This document shows, piece after piece, positions 12,900-14,404 of a stretch of DNA of 14,404 bases. Location: positions 72,644-87,047 of the forward strand of contig HF988135.1 of NCBI GenBank assembly GCA_000434635.1, written 5' to 3'. How positions within the stretch are numbered: the first letter of the stretch is position 1; each line of letters opens with the position of its first letter. A program made the position numbers and the translations under genes. The stretch is from Firmicutes bacterium CAG:110 (GTDB lineage: Bacteria; Bacillota; Clostridia; Oscillospirales; Oscillospiraceae). Under the pieces are notes generated by a model that had not been told where the DNA came from, did not search any database, and saw nothing but the letters and a program-made list of their open reading frames with translations.

Positions 12900-12928
12900 T
12901 TGACACGAAACACATTCCGATTTACAAT
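12900..12928 (+). promoter_or_regulatory. Sigma-A promoter of the NamZ-like gene
   Basis: TTGACA (12900-12905), 17-base spacer, TACAAT (12923-12928). The -35 starts 8 bases after the last base of the MITE-like element, so the insertion has replaced or displaced everything that once lay upstream. Between promoter and ATG, CCCGG (12946-12950) and CCGGG (12958-12962) form a small dyad. Confidence 0.8.
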
Positions 12929-12980
12929 ATGGCGTAGCATTATTCCCCGGCATGTTACCGGGCATCAAGGAGGAAAAAAC

Positions 12981-14126
12981 ATGGTTTTGTTTGGTGCTGA
13001 CCGCGTGGCGGAATATGCCCATCTCTTTATTGGGCGCACGGCACTGCTCACCGGCCCTTCCGGGCGTACCAGCAGCAATGAACCCACTTTTGACGCGCTG
13101 AAACGCTGCTGTGACCTGCGGCTTCTGCTGGCGCCGGAGCACGGTGTTCGCGGCGACAAGCCCGCCGGGGCGGTGTTCGCCGACGAGGTGGACGAAGACA
13201 CCGGCCTGACTGTTCGCAGTCTGTATACAAAGGAGTCCAAACGTCTGTCCTCCGATACCTTGGCGCTGTTCGATACGCTGGTCTACGACGTTGCCGACGT
13301 AGGCTGCCGGTATTACACCTTCCTCACCTCCCTGCGCTACTGCATGGAGGACTGCGCTGCCGCCGGGAAGCGGCTGGTGGTGCTGGATCGTCCCAATCCT
13401 CTGGGCGACCGGGTGGAGCGCGGTCTTCTGCGGGAGGAAGCTGCCAGCTTTGTGGGCGGCTACCCGATCCCGGTGTGCTACGGCCTGACCTGCGGCGAGC
13501 TGGCGGTGATGATGAACGAGGAGCTGGGCTGCAAATGCGACCTGCACATCGTCCCCTGCGCCGGTCTGACGCGGGATATGACCTTCCGGGACTGGGAGCA
13601 TTATTGGGTAATGCCCAGCCCGAACATCCCCCGCTACGAAACGGCGCTGCTGTACCCCGGCACCTGCCTGATCGAGGGAACCAACTGCTCCGAAGGCCGC
13701 GGGACCGCCGACCCCTTCGCCATCATCGGCGCGCCTTTCATCAAGGCAGAGGCTTTTTCGAGAGCCTTCAACGCTCTGGGCTGTCCGGGCGTGGAATCCA
13801 CACCGGTGTATTTCAGCCCCACGACCTCCAAGCACGAGGGCACCCTGTGCGGCGGCATTCACCTGCACATCACAGACGAAACGCTTCTGCAGCCCGTGGC
13901 CCTGGGCGTAAAGCTTCTGGATCTGCTGCGGAAAATGTACCCGGAGGATTTTCACTTCCTGCCCCCCGTTCGCGAGGATGGCAAGCCTTTCCTCTCCCTG
14001 CTTGCCGGGCACCGCGATTTTGAGCACCCCGACTGGGATGCGGAATCGCTGCTTGCGCGGTATCGAAAGGAAAGCGAAGATTTCCGTCAGAGAAAAGCGC
14101 CTTACGAGCGTTATCCAAGGGGCTGA
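12981..14126 (+). CDS. namZ: NamZ-like exo-beta-N-acetylmuramidase (DUF1343, GH171)
   Basis: Predicted glycosidase that removes non-reducing-end MurNAc from peptidoglycan fragments, 381 residues. The start is ATG 12981 with AAGGAGG 7 bases upstream. The whole protein is a DUF1343 domain with its recognisable blocks: LLAPEHGVRG (49-58), whose Glu53 lies in the most conserved acidic motif and is the likely catalytic residue, TGLTVRSLY (74-82), DVADVGCRYYT (103-113), VVLDRPNPLG (133-142), YGLTCGELA (167-175), MPSPNIP (211-217), YPGTCLIEGTNCSEGRGT (225-242) and IIGAPFI. The family often has DXQD where this protein has DVAD. There is no signal peptide or membrane segment, so it should act in the cytoplasm on imported muropeptide sugars such as MurNAc-GlcNAc. 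It is a single-gene unit by its own promoter. The NahK-like kinase 3 kb away may use amino sugars it frees, but that link is inference. Confidence 0.88.
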   Translation: MVLFGADRVAEYAHLFIGRTALLTGPSGRTSSNEPTFDALKRCCDLRLLLAPEHGVRGDKPAGAVFADEVDEDTGLTVRSLYTKESKRLSSDTLALFDTLVYDVADVGCRYYTFLTSLRYCMEDCAAAGKRLVVLDRPNPLGDRVERGLLREEAASFVGGYPIPVCYGLTCGELAVMMNEELGCKCDLHIVPCAGLTRDMTFRDWEHYWVMPSPNIPRYETALLYPGTCLIEGTNCSEGRGTADPFAIIGAPFIKAEAFSRAFNALGCPGVESTPVYFSPTTSKHEGTLCGGIHLHITDETLLQPVALGVKLLDLLRKMYPEDFHFLPPVREDGKPFLSLLAGHRDFEHPDWDAESLLARYRKESEDFRQRKAPYERYPRG

Positions 14127-14283
14127 CCGATCAGTCCCGCCCCATGGTGTGCGGTGCAAATAACCCGAAAGCCGCAATACTGAAAAAGCGCCTTTCTCAT
14201 CTATCCGCGATTCTTTCTGCACTTCTTTCTTTTGTCATATCTCGGTGTCTGCAGCCAACTACCCATCCGCACAAAAATAGGGG

Positions 14284-14312
14284 TTGACAAAGCATCCTGC
14301 CCATGCTATAAT
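14284..14312 (+). promoter_or_regulatory. Strong promoter of the tRNA gene
   Basis: Perfect consensus TTGACA (14284-14289), 17-base spacer, TATAAT (14307-14312), about 31 bases before the mature tRNA 5' end. The 157 bases between the NamZ-like stop codon and this promoter contain no gene and no clear terminator that I can see. Confidence 0.9.
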
Positions 14313-14343
14313 ATGTAAGCACCTAAGGAGTGCAGCAGAATAT

Positions 14344-14404
14344 CGCGGAGTAGAGCAGTTGGAAGCTCGTCGGGCTCATAACCCGGAGGTCGTAGGTTCG
14401 AGTC
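14344..14404 (+). tRNA. Initiator tRNA-Met (CAT), 5' part, cut by the window end
   Basis: The sequence starts CGCGGAG and has a D-arm with AGCAGTTGGAAGCT, a 5-bp anticodon stem closed by three consecutive G-C pairs (GGG 14372-14374, CCC 14382-14384), the loop CTCATAA with anticodon CAT at 14377-14379, and a T-arm beginning with GGTTCGAGTC at the window end. The C at position 1 and the three G-C pairs are the marks of an initiator rather than an elongator tRNA-Met. The last 16 or so bases, including the acceptor 3' strand, lie outside the window. Confidence 0.95.

Noticed and set aside
11366..12940. 524-codon minus-strand frame opposite putP and the MITE
   Set aside because: Antisense shadow of the PutP frame extended through the mobile element; no protein family signature.
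12891..14222. 443-codon minus-strand frame opposite the NamZ-like gene
   Set aside because: Shadow frame; the plus strand carries the full set of DUF1343 motifs with promoter and ribosome-binding site.

Overview
The window looks like chromosomal DNA from a Gram-positive anaerobe of the class Clostridia, most likely an Oscillospiraceae/Ruminococcaceae-type gut bacterium. This rests on GC-rich coding DNA beside AT-rich promoters, strong AAAGGAGG-type ribosome-binding sites, several GTG starts, textbook sigma-A promoters (TTGACA-N17-TATAAT), a CIRCE operator, a lipoprotein-type ABC solute-binding protein and a YtrA-type GntR module. The genus is inference; there is no rRNA to confirm it.

Layout. 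(1) Positions 1-1347, minus strand: the 5' part of clpB, cut by the window edge, with its own sigma-A promoter and a perfect CIRCE (HrcA) operator. (2) 1535-2932, minus strand: a PlsC-type acyltransferase with a C-terminal zinc-ribbon extension, its promoter and its terminator. (3) 2951-5705, plus strand: a polar amino-acid ABC importer (lipoprotein SBP, permease, ATPase). It has a repeat-rich promoter region, a 5' leader hairpin with a possible 7-codon leader ORF, hairpins after the SBP gene and a strong terminator. (4) 5706-5818: a cluster of nested palindromes. (5) 5829-7776, plus strand: GntR/YtrA-type repressor, ABC ATPase and small ABC-2 permease, with a promoter buried in a 41-bp dyad operator. 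(6) 7785-11029, minus strand: LysR regulator, NahK-type N-acetylhexosamine 1-kinase and UDP-hexose 4-epimerase (GalE), in transcription order. (7) 11064-12664, plus strand: a PutP-type sodium/proline symporter with a palindrome over its -10 and start region, divergent from lysR. (8) 12671-12892: a 222-bp MITE-like foldback element. (9) 12900-14126, plus strand: a cytoplasmic NamZ/DUF1343 (GH171) exo-N-acetylmuramidase-like protein whose promoter starts 8 bp from the MITE. (10) 14284-14404: a strong promoter and the 5' part of an initiator tRNA-fMet gene, cut by the window edge.

Functional reading. The most coherent theme is amino-sugar salvage. The NahK-like kinase would make HexNAc-1-phosphate. 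The GalE carries Cys at position 299, where E. coli has a Tyr that excludes N-acetylated substrates, so it probably interconverts UDP-GlcNAc and UDP-GalNAc as well as UDP-Glc and UDP-Gal. The nearby NamZ-like enzyme would release MurNAc from cell-wall fragments. Galacto-/lacto-N-biose phosphorylase and the uridylyltransferase of the classical LNB/GNB pathway are not in the window, so the source of the kinase substrate is open. The rest (amino-acid uptake, Ytr-like stress export, ClpB, an acyltransferase) is ordinary genome content with some interesting regulatory DNA.
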